Of a stretch of 64,000 bases of DNA, positions 16,026 to 24,253 are shown piece by piece (position 1 is the stretch's first letter; each line of letters begins with the position of its first letter). The position numbers and the translations under genes are program-made. The notes under the pieces are model-generated. The model was given only the letters and a program-made list of their open reading frames with translations, was not told where the DNA came from and did no database searches. The DNA lies in contig UBYX01000025.1 in NCBI GenBank assembly GCA_900469955.1, forward strand, positions 55,984 through 119,983. Reading direction: 5' to 3'. This DNA is from Hyphomicrobiales bacterium (GTDB taxonomy: Bacteria; Pseudomonadota; Alphaproteobacteria; Rhizobiales; Rhizobiaceae).

Positions 16026-16799
16026 ATGCGACCTGCAGAGGAAACGACTATTTCACCGATTCTCACCCGCCTCTGCGCGGCAACGGTGCTTGCGACCGCG
16101 CTCAGCCTGGCGGCCGGCGGCAGCGCATTGGCGCTTTCCGCACTCGGCCCCGATCAGGATGGACGCGCTCCGGCCCAGCAGAGCCAGGAGAAGCAGATCC
16201 TCCAGGCGCTGGACGGCACGACATTGCCGCCGCCGGGTCCGGCCATCAACCGGCCGCAGACGAGCGCCGAGGAAGCGCCCGCGCCGGCGCCCGACCAGAA
16301 GGCGGCCGAGACGCCTGCAAACGACAATGATCAGCCGGCCGAGATCATCCTCGACATGTCGAAGCTGCCGCAGCCGGTCAAACACATGCGCGAACAGCTC
16401 GTCGAAGCCGCCGCCTCCGGCGATATCGCCAGGCTACGCCCGCTGATCACCACCGGCGACAAGCAGACGCAGGTGATGAACGGCGAAAGCGACGATCCGA
16501 TCGAGACGCTCAAGAGCTTTTCCGGCGATCCCGACGGGCAGGAAATCCTCGCCATCATTCTCGACATCCTGTCGACCGGGGCTGCCCGTTTCGATGCCGG
16601 CACACCTGAGGAAGCTTACGTCTGGCCCTATTTTACCGGCAAGGCGCTCGGCTCCTTGACGCCGCCCGAGCGAGTCGATCTCCTGCGCATCGTCACCGCC
16701 GGTGATCTCGCCGGCATGGAGGAAAACGGCAACTACAACTTCTTCCGCATCGGCATCAGCCCGGACGGCAAATGGAAGTTCTTCTCCGGCGGGGATTGA
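16026..16799 (+). CDS. Conserved exported hypothetical protein
   Basis: The 257-residue protein has a signal peptide (about residues 13-38, LCAATVLATALSLAAGGSAL) and a Pro/Ala/Gln-rich disordered part to about residue 105. A folded C-terminal domain follows, with PVKHMREQLVEAAASGDIARLRPLI and an aromatic end YNFFRIGISPDGKWKFFSGG. It is likely periplasmic. Rhizobiales carry proteins of this layout, but I know no function. A hairpin with a T-rich tail follows the stop. Confidence 0.7.
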   Translation: MRPAEETTISPILTRLCAATVLATALSLAAGGSALALSALGPDQDGRAPAQQSQEKQILQALDGTTLPPPGPAINRPQTSAEEAPAPAPDQKAAETPANDNDQPAEIILDMSKLPQPVKHMREQLVEAAASGDIARLRPLITTGDKQTQVMNGESDDPIETLKSFSGDPDGQEILAIILDILSTGAARFDAGTPEEAYVWPYFTGKALGSLTPPERVDLLRIVTAGDLAGMEENGNYNFFRIGISPDGKWKFFSGGD

Positions 16800-16808
16800 G
16801 AGAACGAC

Positions 16809-16850
16809 AAGTCTTGCCGCCGCCCGCGGGAAGACTTACCTCTCTTTTTC
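16809..16850 (+). terminator. Probable intrinsic terminator
   Basis: AAGTCTT and AAGACTT (16809-16815 and 16831-16837) with further GC pairing form a hairpin, followed by CTCTCTTTTTC. It lies just after the exported hypothetical gene. Confidence 0.6.
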
Positions 16851-16875
16851 CTGAGATAAACCGGATTGCCATGCC

Positions 16876-17718
16876 ATGTCCGCCGCCTTTCTTCCGACGC
16901 GTAGCCTGATCCGCCTTTCCGGGCACGATGCGCAGGAGTTCCTGCAGGGGCTCATCACCACCGATATCGACGGATTGCCAACCGGCGAGGCGCGTCCCGG
17001 CGCGCTGCTGACGCCGCAGGGCAAGATCCTGTTCGATTTCCTCGTCTGGCGCGAAGGGGATGGCTTCCTTATCGAAACCGAAGCCTCGCAACGCGAGGCG
17101 CTGATGCGACGGCTGACCATGTACAAGCTGCGCGCCGCGGTCGACCTCGCCGCCGAAACGACGGAGGGCGTGACGGTATTCTGGGACGACGAAGCGGAAA
17201 AGGGCGCCGTGAGGGATGCGGCTTTCGCCAAGGCCGGCATTACGCTTTTGCGAGCCCCCGGCAGGCAGGCGGGCGGGCCGGAGGAGGCTTATCACGCACT
17301 GCGGGCGGAGGCCGGCGTGGCGCTTTCCGGTCATGACTACACGCTGCAGGATGCCTTTCCGCACGACGTTCTGCTCGACAAGACAGGCGGACTTTCCTTC
17401 CGCAAGGGCTGCTATGTCGGCCAGGAAGTGGTTTCCCGGATGCAGCATCGCGGCACGGCGAGACGGCGGCTGGCGCTGGTTTCCGGCGATGCGGCGCTGC
17501 CCGCCTCCGGCATCGAAATCATTGCGGGCGGCAAGACCGTCGGCGCACTCGGCTCGGTTGCCGGCAACAAGGGTCTTGCGGTGGTTCGCATCGATCGTGT
17601 CGGCGATGCCCTGGCGCGCGGCCTGCCCTTCATCGTGGGCGATGTGGCGGTAAAGCTCACGTTGCCGGAATGGACCGGACTTTCGTTCCCCATCGAGGCT
17701 CAAGAGGCCGAACCGTGA
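16876..17718 (+). CDS. ygfZ: YgfZ/GcvT-type folate-binding protein
   Basis: The 280-residue protein shows the YgfZ/IbaG-pathway signature KGCYVGQEVVSRMQHRG (about residues 176-192), containing the K-G-C-Y-x-G-Q-E motif, and an N-terminal GcvT-like start (LIRLSGHDAQEFLQGLITTDI). YgfZ (mitochondrial IBA57 relative) helps assemble or repair [4Fe-4S] enzymes in a folate-dependent way, e.g. MiaB and radical-SAM proteins. Its end overlaps the GTG start of the HD gene (GTGA), so translation is coupled. Confidence 0.9.
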   Translation: MSAAFLPTRSLIRLSGHDAQEFLQGLITTDIDGLPTGEARPGALLTPQGKILFDFLVWREGDGFLIETEASQREALMRRLTMYKLRAAVDLAAETTEGVTVFWDDEAEKGAVRDAAFAKAGITLLRAPGRQAGGPEEAYHALRAEAGVALSGHDYTLQDAFPHDVLLDKTGGLSFRKGCYVGQEVVSRMQHRGTARRRLALVSGDAALPASGIEIIAGGKTVGALGSVAGNKGLAVVRIDRVGDALARGLPFIVGDVAVKLTLPEWTGLSFPIEAQEAEP

Positions 17719-18380
17719 CCGCAGCCACGATTTCGGCCGAGACCAGTGTGCCTGGCGCCCGCGCCTGGCAGCGCATGCTCTCGGGACGGCGGCTCGATCT
17801 GCTCGACCCCTCGCCGCTCGACGTCGAAATCTCGGATATCGCCCATGGGTTGGCCCGCGTCGCCCGCTGGAACGGCCAGACGCGCGGCGACCATGCCTTT
17901 TCGGTCGCCCAGCACTGCCTCGTCGTGGAGGAAATTTTCCGTCGCTGCAACACGTCCTGCAGCGCCGACGCGCTGCAGATGACGCTCCTGCACGACGCCC
18001 CGGAATATGTCATCGGCGATATGATCTCCCCGTTCAAATCGGTCGTCGGCGGCGGCTACAAGGCCGTCGAACAGCGGCTCGAAGCGGCGATCCACCTGCG
18101 CTTCGGCCTGCCGCCGCATGCCTCGCGGGACTTGAAGGCTCTGATCAAGAAGGCCGATACGATCGCCGCCTTCTTCGAGGCAACCGAACTCGCCGGCTTC
18201 TCCGTCACCGAGGCGCGAAAATTCTTCGGCCAGCCGCGCGGCATCACCGGCGACATGCTGCCGATCACGCCGATGCCGGCGCTCGAGGCACAGCAACGCT
18301 TCCTCGACCGCTTTCATGGCATCGAGACCGAACGGGGCCTCTCGAATCAGGCGGTCAAATCGACCAAGGAGGCACGATGA
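17715..18380 (+). CDS. HD-domain phosphohydrolase (YfbR-like)
   Basis: The 221-residue protein contains the HD metal motif set of the YfbR/HDDC2 type: R..RWNGQTRGDHAFSVAQHCLVV (first His), LLHDAPEYVIGDM (His-Asp pair) and a later ADTIAAFFEATEL aspartate. YfbR-type enzymes are 5'-deoxynucleotidases that remove phosphate from dNMPs. The GTG start overlaps the ygfZ stop, and its own stop overlaps the next ATG, so three genes are coupled head to tail. Substrate remains inferred. Confidence 0.82.
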   Translation: MTAATISAETSVPGARAWQRMLSGRRLDLLDPSPLDVEISDIAHGLARVARWNGQTRGDHAFSVAQHCLVVEEIFRRCNTSCSADALQMTLLHDAPEYVIGDMISPFKSVVGGGYKAVEQRLEAAIHLRFGLPPHASRDLKALIKKADTIAAFFEATELAGFSVTEARKFFGQPRGITGDMLPITPMPALEAQQRFLDRFHGIETERGLSNQAVKSTKEAR

Positions 18381-18925
18381 CCGCAATCGTTGTCTGCCCC
18401 CTTGCCCACATTGCCGAGATGGCCGTCAGGCACCGCGCCCGTGCAATGGTAAGCCTCATCGCCGAGCGTCAGGATTTCCACCGGCCCGGCGTGATCGCAG
18501 CCGACCGCCACCTGAAGCTCGCCATGAACGATATCGGTTTTGCCGGCACCGGCGACCTCATCGCCCCGAGCGAGGCGCATGTCGAACGCCTGATCGCATT
18601 TGTGCGGGACTGGGATCAATCCGCGCCGATCCTCATCCACTGCTGGATGGGCGTCTCCCGTTCCCCGGCGGCTGCGGTCATAGCGGCCTTGGCGCTCCGC
18701 CCTGAGGAAGACGATTTCGAACTTGCCGGCCGGCTCAGAAAAGTGGCGCCGCATGCGACACCGAATTCGCGGCTGATCGAGATCGGCGATCATATGCTTG
18801 GCCGTCACGGGCGCCTTGTCGCGGCGGTCAAAAGCATCGGCCGGGGGGCGGAAACGGATGGCCGGGCATCCTTCGTTTTGCCTCTGGAAATTGCTTCCGA
18901 GGCGAAAAACAAGCTTTATCAATAA
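18377..18925 (+). CDS. Tyrosine/dual-specificity phosphatase-like protein
   Basis: The 182-residue protein has the protein tyrosine phosphatase P-loop HCWMGVSRSPAAA (HCX5R; catalytic Cys about residue 92) and a WPD-loop-like region upstream with aspartates (VRDWDQSAP). It belongs to the small 'tyrosine phosphatase superfamily protein' group of Rhizobiales. The true substrate could be a phosphoprotein or a phosphorylated small molecule. Translation is coupled to the HD gene through ATGA. Confidence 0.83.
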   Translation: MTAIVVCPLAHIAEMAVRHRARAMVSLIAERQDFHRPGVIAADRHLKLAMNDIGFAGTGDLIAPSEAHVERLIAFVRDWDQSAPILIHCWMGVSRSPAAAVIAALALRPEEDDFELAGRLRKVAPHATPNSRLIEIGDHMLGRHGRLVAAVKSIGRGAETDGRASFVLPLEIASEAKNKLYQ

Positions 18926-19020
18926 TTTAGAAGCATGGTAAAAAGGTCGTCTTTTTTGCCTTGACCTCCCGGTCTCCTGCCCCAATTACGGGCACTTCGG
19001 AGAAAGGAGCAACCGGCCGG

Positions 19021-19914
19021 ATGGAACAGGCATCGGATTTCGTTGTGGCGACAAGAGCGGCGCTCGCTCAATTGAGCGCGCTGGCGGTACAGTATTCCTT
19101 TGCCGTGATCGGCGCCGTAGTGCTTCTCGTGGTTGGCTGGATCGCCGCGCGGATGCTGAGCAACTGGGCCCATAGCGGGCTGTCCCGCATACACGGTATC
19201 GACGCTACCCTTGCTCAGTTCTTTTCCAACATCGTCCGCTACGTGGTTCTGATCCTGGTCATCGTCATGGTGCTCGGGCAGTTCGGCGTCCAGACCGCAT
19301 CGATCCTCGCGGCCCTCGGCGCGATCGGTCTCGCCGTCGGATTGGCGCTGCAGGGCACGCTGCAGAATATCGCCGCCGGCATCATGCTGCTCGTACTTCG
19401 CCCCTTCCGCGTCGGCGAGACGATCGAGACCAGCAGCGTTACCGGAACCGTCATCGAGGTCGGCCTCTTCGCGACCGAACTGAAGACGGCCGACGGAATC
19501 TATCGCCTTGCGCCGAACTCGACCCTTTGGAACGTGCCGATCACCAATTACAGCCGTCGCAGAACCCGCCGCAACGAGATTTCCGTCCATATCAACGCTG
19601 ACGAAGACATCGGCGCAGCGCAGGCGAAGCTTCTCCGCATGGCTCGCGATGACAAGCGGGTGCTGGACGATCCCGCGCCTGCCGCCTTCGTTGCGGAATT
19701 CGATTCCAGTGGCACGAAAGTCACGCTTCGATACTGGACAAATAGCGGCGATTGGTGGAATGCCAGCCGCGACCTTACCAAGGCGATCAAGCTCGCTTTC
19801 GACAGGCAACCCGAAGAGCTTCCAGACCCTCAGGTGAAATCGCGCGATACTGCCGGTGCGAGCGGACCTCCGACTCCTCACGGCGCGGACGAACTGGCGA
19901 CAGCGCGGACCTGA
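19021..19914 (+). CDS. Small-conductance mechanosensitive channel (MscS family)
   Basis: The 297-residue protein has three spans in the first ~110 residues, then the pore-lining helix and hinge in ALGAIGLAVGLALQGTLQNIAAGIMLL, followed by the beta domain (RPFRVGETIETSSVTGTV) and a C-terminal alpha/beta domain. This is the complete MscS core. It opens under membrane tension to release solutes during osmotic downshock. AGAAAGGAG precedes the ATG. A long hairpin stands directly behind the stop. Confidence 0.9.
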   Translation: MEQASDFVVATRAALAQLSALAVQYSFAVIGAVVLLVVGWIAARMLSNWAHSGLSRIHGIDATLAQFFSNIVRYVVLILVIVMVLGQFGVQTASILAALGAIGLAVGLALQGTLQNIAAGIMLLVLRPFRVGETIETSSVTGTVIEVGLFATELKTADGIYRLAPNSTLWNVPITNYSRRRTRRNEISVHINADEDIGAAQAKLLRMARDDKRVLDDPAPAAFVAEFDSSGTKVTLRYWTNSGDWWNASRDLTKAIKLAFDRQPEELPDPQVKSRDTAGASGPPTPHGADELATART

Positions 19915-19924
19915 AGGAAAGGAT

Positions 19925-19963
19925 GCACCAGGTCTGGCCTTACGAGGAGGCCGGACCTGGTGC
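19925..19963. terminator. Long hairpin between convergent mscS-type and RES genes
   Basis: GCACCAGGTCTGGCC and GGCCGGACCTGGTGC form 15-base arms with one mismatch and a nine-base loop. It lies 10 bases after the channel gene and 40 bases after the RES gene. T-runs are weak on both sides, so it may act as a bidirectional terminator or an mRNA 3'-end stabiliser. Confidence 0.6.
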
Positions 19964-20002
19964 GCAAAACTCCGAAGGCTGTATCTTTGAGCCTGAAGCG
20001 GC

Positions 20003-20695
20003 TCAAACGGCGTTGACGCTGAAGTCTTGCGAACCCTGCCAGACGATGTCCCAGGCAGCACCCGGCCGAACGTTGCGAATCGCCGTCGGCTCGAACGCCA
20101 CCAGGCAACGTCCGCCCTGATGGCGCACTGACGGATAGATCAGACCGTCATGTCCCTCCCGCCGCAATTTTTCGGCCAGCAACTGCCCTTGCGGATAACC
20201 GAGAGCCGGATCGGGGTCGAGTGCGGGGTGTGATGCCTCGTCGGTGATATCGGGAAATTCGCCGATGAAATCGGCCAGCAGTTCGACATATCGCGCCGTC
20301 TCCTCGAATAGCCCGATGAAACGCAGTTCCCTCGTCTTGTGGTAGGCGACTTCCGCGATCGAGGTCATCGTGTCCCAACTGCAATACCAGGCGCCACGGC
20401 TTTCGGCGTTGAAGCGGTTGCCGCCTGCACGGGTATAGGTGAAGGCAGCGTTGATATGGCTGTTGCCATAGACCTGCAGGTCGTGCCTGCGACGCTTCCA
20501 GGCAAGTTCCCGACGATCGAGATGCAGGTTCAATCCCCGCTCGGCGATCAGCCGGGCGCTTGTCAGGCCCTCGATCTCGGCGAGGACCTCCAGCTCCTCG
20601 TCGCTGTCGACGAGGCCGCGCAGGCTGGGCGGCTTGTGGTAGGTCGCCGGGATCAACCGTACTAGGCCCCGGTCGCTCAGCGTGGTGATAATCAC
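20003..20695 (-). CDS. RES-domain NAD+-degrading toxin
   Basis: This 230-residue protein has a RES domain (about 25-215). The conserved polar residues lie in GLVRLIPA, the NRFNAESRGAWYCS block (Arg and the Tyr-Cys-Ser stretch) and GLIYPSVR (Ser). RES toxins hydrolyse or phosphorolyse NAD+ and cause growth arrest when unbound. It starts with a GTG that overlaps the stop of the antitoxin gene. The protein converges with the MscS gene and appears intact. Confidence 0.88.
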   Translation of the reverse strand: MIITTLSDRGLVRLIPATYHKPPSLRGLVDSDEELEVLAEIEGLTSARLIAERGLNLHLDRRELAWKRRRHDLQVYGNSHINAAFTYTRAGGNRFNAESRGAWYCSWDTMTSIAEVAYHKTRELRFIGLFEETARYVELLADFIGEFPDITDEASHPALDPDPALGYPQGQLLAEKLRREGHDGLIYPSVRHQGGRCLVAFEPTAIRNVRPGAAWDIVWQGSQDFSVNAV

Positions 20696-21081
20696 GCGCC
20701 GCCACGCAGCGCGTCGAGATAGTTGCGCACCCTCAGAAACTGCGGCAGCCCCTCCTCGATCAGCGTATCGACCGGACGGGCGCCCTCAAACAGCGGACCG
20801 TTGTTCGGGAGCGTCATCCACCGTCTGGCGATCGGCTCGCTGAAGTAGAGCTTCAGAGCTTTGTAGATGCCGATGACGGCGCTGAGCCGCAGCATCTGGT
20901 CCTTAGTCAGCCCGCCCGCATACCCGGGCTTCCTCGCACGCTTCCAAGTGCTATCCGACATATCGGCGAGACCGGCCGCCTCGTTGAGGGATACACCCCA
21001 CTCGCCCATGACATTCCCGAAGGCCTTCAGAGCAACGGCTGCCAGCTGCTCCGCATCATGCTTTTTCGGCGCGACTTCCAC
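20692..21081 (-). CDS. Xre/MbcA/ParS-type antitoxin of the RES module
   Basis: The 129-residue protein has an N-terminal Xre-like HTH (about 25-70, WGVSLNEAAGLADMSDSTWKRAR) and the C-terminal MbcA/ParS toxin-binding domain ending NGPLFEGARPVDTLIEEGLPQFLRVRNYLDAL. This layout is diagnostic for the antitoxin of RES modules. The GTG start is preceded by AAGGATAGG. It is first in the operon and very likely represses its own promoter. Confidence 0.88.
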   Translation of the reverse strand: MEVAPKKHDAEQLAAVALKAFGNVMGEWGVSLNEAAGLADMSDSTWKRARKPGYAGGLTKDQMLRLSAVIGIYKALKLYFSEPIARRWMTLPNNGPLFEGARPVDTLIEEGLPQFLRVRNYLDALRGGA

Positions 21082-21103
21082 GGCGACCTATCCTTATTAC
21101 AGT

Positions 21104-21118
21104 CTACCGCAAAGGTAG
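21104..21118. promoter_or_regulatory. Inverted repeat before the Xre/RES operon
   Basis: CTACC-N5-GGTAG stands 23 bases before the antitoxin start codon, where an autoregulatory operator is expected. The arms are short and binding is inferred. Confidence 0.35.
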
Positions 21119-21190
21119 TCCAAATGAGCCGAATGTAAAGGTCATATGGCAAGGCAAAGGGCCGGTGGGAAACGATATATAGGGAGCTGT

Positions 21191-22006
21191 CTATTGCGCC
21201 ATCGTGGAGCGGTGCGCCCAACCGGTCATGCGCTTCTCGATCCAGGCCATGAGCGCGTACATGGCGATGCCTTCCACAGCCAGCATCAGCAGGCCGGCGA
21301 AGACGAGTGGCACGTTGAACTGGCTCTGGGCGGAACTCATCATATTGCCGAGGCCGTAATTGGAGGCGACGGTTTCCGAGACGACGGAACCGACGAAGGC
21401 GAGCGTGATCGCGATCTTCAGCGAGCCGAAGAAATAGGGCATTGAGCGCGGGATGCCGACCTTCAGCATGATGTCCATCTTCCTGGCGCCGAGCGCGCGC
21501 AGCACGTCCTCGGTCTCCGGCTCGATGGTGGCGAGCCCGGTCGCGACATTGACAACGATCGGGAAGAAGGAGATCAGGAAGGCCGTCAGGACCGCAGGAA
21601 TCGTCCCGATGCCGAACCAGATGACGAGGATCGGCACCAGCGCCACCTTGGGGATGGCGTTGAAGCCGATCATCAGCGGATAGAGACCGGCATAGATCGT
21701 CTTCGACCAGCCGATGAAAAGTCCGATGCCGAGACCCGCCACGACCGCAATCGCAAAACCGAGCGTGGTCGTGTAAAGGGTCTGCAGCGAATTCTTCCAG
21801 ATCGGCGACCAGTACTGCAAGATCGCCTGGAAAACGCGGGAAGGCGCCGGCAGGATGGTGGGCGGCATTTCGAGCGCGATGACCAGCAGTTCCCAGAGGA
21901 CGAACAAGCCGATCGTGTAAAGCCAGGGCGCCAGCGTCACCCAGTTGATCCGGGCGGCGAGCGGCTTTGCCTGTGTGGCGGCAGTGTTCTCGGCGGCGAT
22001 GCTCAT
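21191..22006 (-). CDS. ABC transporter permease (SsuC/TauC-like)
   Basis: The 271-residue protein has six spans and the EAA loop region with NAIPKVALVPILVIWFGIG, typical of the nitrate/sulfonate/taurine (BPD_transp_1, SsuC) group. It is the last gene of a three-gene importer operon. Its start overlaps the stop of the ATPase gene (ATGA). The substrate cannot be read from the permease. Confidence 0.86.
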   Translation of the reverse strand: MSIAAENTAATQAKPLAARINWVTLAPWLYTIGLFVLWELLVIALEMPPTILPAPSRVFQAILQYWSPIWKNSLQTLYTTTLGFAIAVVAGLGIGLFIGWSKTIYAGLYPLMIGFNAIPKVALVPILVIWFGIGTIPAVLTAFLISFFPIVVNVATGLATIEPETEDVLRALGARKMDIMLKVGIPRSMPYFFGSLKIAITLAFVGSVVSETVASNYGLGNMMSSAQSQFNVPLVFAGLLMLAVEGIAMYALMAWIEKRMTGWAHRSTMAQ

Positions 22007-22830
22007 GCGGCCACTCGCGCTTGAGCGATCTCGCCATGCAGCTCATGCACCATGTCGTTGAAGCCTTTTTCGTACATGAGGTCGAGCTCGCGCGGCCGGG
22101 CGAAGGGCACGACATGCTCCTTCAGCACCCGGCCTGGACGCGCGCTCATGACGAAGATGCGGTCGGCCAGAAAGGTCGCCTCGCGCAGGTCGTGGGTAAC
22201 GAGGACGATCGTGACGCCCTGCGCGGCTTGCAGATCGCGGATGACGCACCAGAGTTCTTCACGGGTGAAAGCGTCAAGCGCGCCGAAGGGCTCGTCGAGC
22301 ATCAGGAGTTCCGGCTCGTGGATCAGCGCCCGGCAGAGATTGGCGCGCTGCTGCATGCCGCCCGAAAGCTGCCACGGGAATTTCGAGCCGAAGCCCTTCA
22401 GGCCGACAGTCTCAAGCAGCCGCTCGGCCTTCTCGACATATTCCGCCTTATGCCTGCGCAGCCGGTGGCGGTGCCTTTCGACAATTTCCAGCGGCAGGAG
22501 GATGTTGTCGAGCGTCGTGCGCCAGGGCAGCATGGTGGGGTTCTGGAAAGCCATGCCGACGATCGACACCGGCTCCGTGACCTGCTTGCCGGCAACGATC
22601 ACACCGCCGCCTTGCGGGATATGCAGGCCGGTGACGAGCTTCATCAGGGTCGATTTTCCGCAGCCGGAGGGACCGACGACGGCCGCGAACTCGCCCTTGC
22701 CGACCTTCATGCTGAGGCCGGACACGGCGAGCGTGCCGTTCGCGCCGCCATAACGCATGTCGACGTTTTCAATGGAAACCAAGGGGGAAACGAGGTGCGC
22801 CAACGGCGTCTCTCCGCAGTCATTCATCAT
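22003..22830 (-). CDS. ABC transporter ATP-binding protein (SsuB/TauB-like)
   Basis: The 275-residue ATPase shows Walker A GPSGCGKST, the signature LSGGMQQR, Walker B LLMLDEPFGALD and the switch histidine VTHDLREA. These forms are those of the nitrate/sulfonate/bicarbonate importer family. The gene sits between the binding protein and the permease; its stop overlaps the permease start, so subunits are made in step. Confidence 0.88.
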   Translation of the reverse strand: MMNDCGETPLAHLVSPLVSIENVDMRYGGANGTLAVSGLSMKVGKGEFAAVVGPSGCGKSTLMKLVTGLHIPQGGGVIVAGKQVTEPVSIVGMAFQNPTMLPWRTTLDNILLPLEIVERHRHRLRRHKAEYVEKAERLLETVGLKGFGSKFPWQLSGGMQQRANLCRALIHEPELLMLDEPFGALDAFTREELWCVIRDLQAAQGVTIVLVTHDLREATFLADRIFVMSARPGRVLKEHVVPFARPRELDLMYEKGFNDMVHELHGEIAQARVAA

Positions 22831-22876
22831 TTGAGACGAGAGAGAACCCGGTTGGACCCGGGTTCTCCATCGACGA

Positions 22877-23917
22877 TCAAGGAAGCATTCGCTCTTCCTT
22901 GGGGGGCAGGAAGCTTGCGTCGAACACCTGGTCGGCCTTCACATTGCCCTTGAGGCCCATGGAAACCTTCAGGGTATCGATCGAGGCGGTGAGCCTGGCC
23001 GGATCGATGCCGCCGAAACCGTTGGCGACGACATATGGGGTCTTGATGTTCATGGAATTCGCCATGTTAAGGCGCTGCAGCTCGATATCCTTGTTCAGTG
23101 TCTCGTTGCGCTTCAGGACGGCGGCAACGCCCTCTTCCGGCTTGGCGACGGCATCGGCAAAACCCTTGGCGAGCGCCTTCACGAAGCCCTTTACCGCAGC
23201 CGGGTTCTTGGCAGCGAAATCGGCGTTGACCGTAATGCCGTTGCCGTAGAGGTTGAGGCCGTTTTCGGCCATCAGGATCGTGGCGATGTCCTCGTCCTTG
23301 ATGCCCTGCGCCTTGAGATTCAGGATAACCGAGAAGGCAAAACCGAAGACGGCATCGACCTTGCCCTGGGCGAGCATCGGCTCACGGACCGGAAAACCGA
23401 TCGATTCGATGGCGATCTTGCTGTCGTCGATCTTGGCGACCTGCTTGAAGGCCTTCCACTGGGCGAAGGCGCCATCCGGCGGCGGCGCGCCGAGCTTCTT
23501 GCCCTCGAGCGATTTCGGATCGGTGGTGATCCCGAGCGACTTGCGCCCGACGACGGCAAAGGTCGGACGCTCGTAGACCATCATGATCATCTTGATCTTC
23601 TGCGACGGATCCTCGTCGAGGAATTTGATCAGCGAATTGATGTCGCCGAAACCGATCTGATAGGCGCCGGTGGCCACCCGCGGGATCGCCTCGACCGAAC
23701 CGTTGCCCGTGTCGATCGTGACGTCGAGGCCTTCCGCCTTGAAGTAACCCTTGTCCTGGGCAAGCAGAAAACCGGCAGCCGGCCCCTCGAACTTCCAGTC
23801 GAGCGTCACCTTGACCGGCGTTTCCGCCAAGGCCGGTACGACCGGCATGGTGGAACCGGCGGCAAGCGCCAGCGCCGTGACAGCGGAAAGTGTGGAGAGC
23901 AGTCTGCGCGAGATCAT
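22877..23917 (-). CDS. ABC transporter substrate-binding protein (NMT1/SsuA-like)
   Basis: The 346-residue protein has a signal peptide (RLLSTLSAVTALALAAGSTMPVVPALA) and the NMT1/THI5-like fold: VKVTLDWKFEGPAAGFLLAQDKGYF at the start of the mature part and GRKSLGITTDPKSLEGKKLG later. Relatives bind sulfonates, nitrate, hydroxymethylpyrimidine or other small ligands. No thiamine riboswitch was seen upstream, so thiamine precursors are not supported. The ATG at 23917 has AGGGGACG before it; 23956 is an alternative. Confidence 0.85.
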   Translation of the reverse strand: MISRRLLSTLSAVTALALAAGSTMPVVPALAETPVKVTLDWKFEGPAAGFLLAQDKGYFKAEGLDVTIDTGNGSVEAIPRVATGAYQIGFGDINSLIKFLDEDPSQKIKMIMMVYERPTFAVVGRKSLGITTDPKSLEGKKLGAPPPDGAFAQWKAFKQVAKIDDSKIAIESIGFPVREPMLAQGKVDAVFGFAFSVILNLKAQGIKDEDIATILMAENGLNLYGNGITVNADFAAKNPAAVKGFVKALAKGFADAVAKPEEGVAAVLKRNETLNKDIELQRLNMANSMNIKTPYVVANGFGGIDPARLTASIDTLKVSMGLKGNVKADQVFDASFLPPKEERMLP

Positions 23918-24253
23918 GAAAGGTCGTCCCCTGGGAGGTTTTTGTTTGATGGCCATCCAAGCCTTTCTTTGGCTGTTGCGCAAGCTGAAATTGCACATAA
24001 AGTCATCATATCTTAGAGCAGATGAAACTTTATGCATAAGGCGACTTTACCCGCAGTATCCTGCCGCGATTTTCGGCACAGGTGCTCGCGGTGCCTCTAG
24101 GCGGACCCGCTGAAATCGGCATAGGGAGACCTTGGAAAGGTAACGCTTTCCACGGCTTGGTCATTCGATTGGACGAAAGGGGGCGGCTCTTCCCTTTCCT
24201 CACCCGGCAATTGTATAAAGCCTGGAACAATTCCTCCATCCGCGAGCCTGCCG
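23918..24253. other. 336-bp divergent promoter region (ABC importer / DUF2339)
   Basis: No gene is seen. An inverted repeat CATAAAGT (23996-24003) / ACTTTATG (24027-24034) and the overlapping palindrome TTATGCATAA (24030-24039) lie 80-120 bases before the binding-protein start and could be an operator. The right half is ordinary high-GC DNA. Confidence 0.45.

Noticed and set aside
24000..24253. Thiamine (TPP) riboswitch before the NMT1/THI5-like ABC operon
   Set aside because: The typical CTGAGA and ACCTGATC elements are not present on the minus strand leader, so thiamine-precursor transport is not supported.
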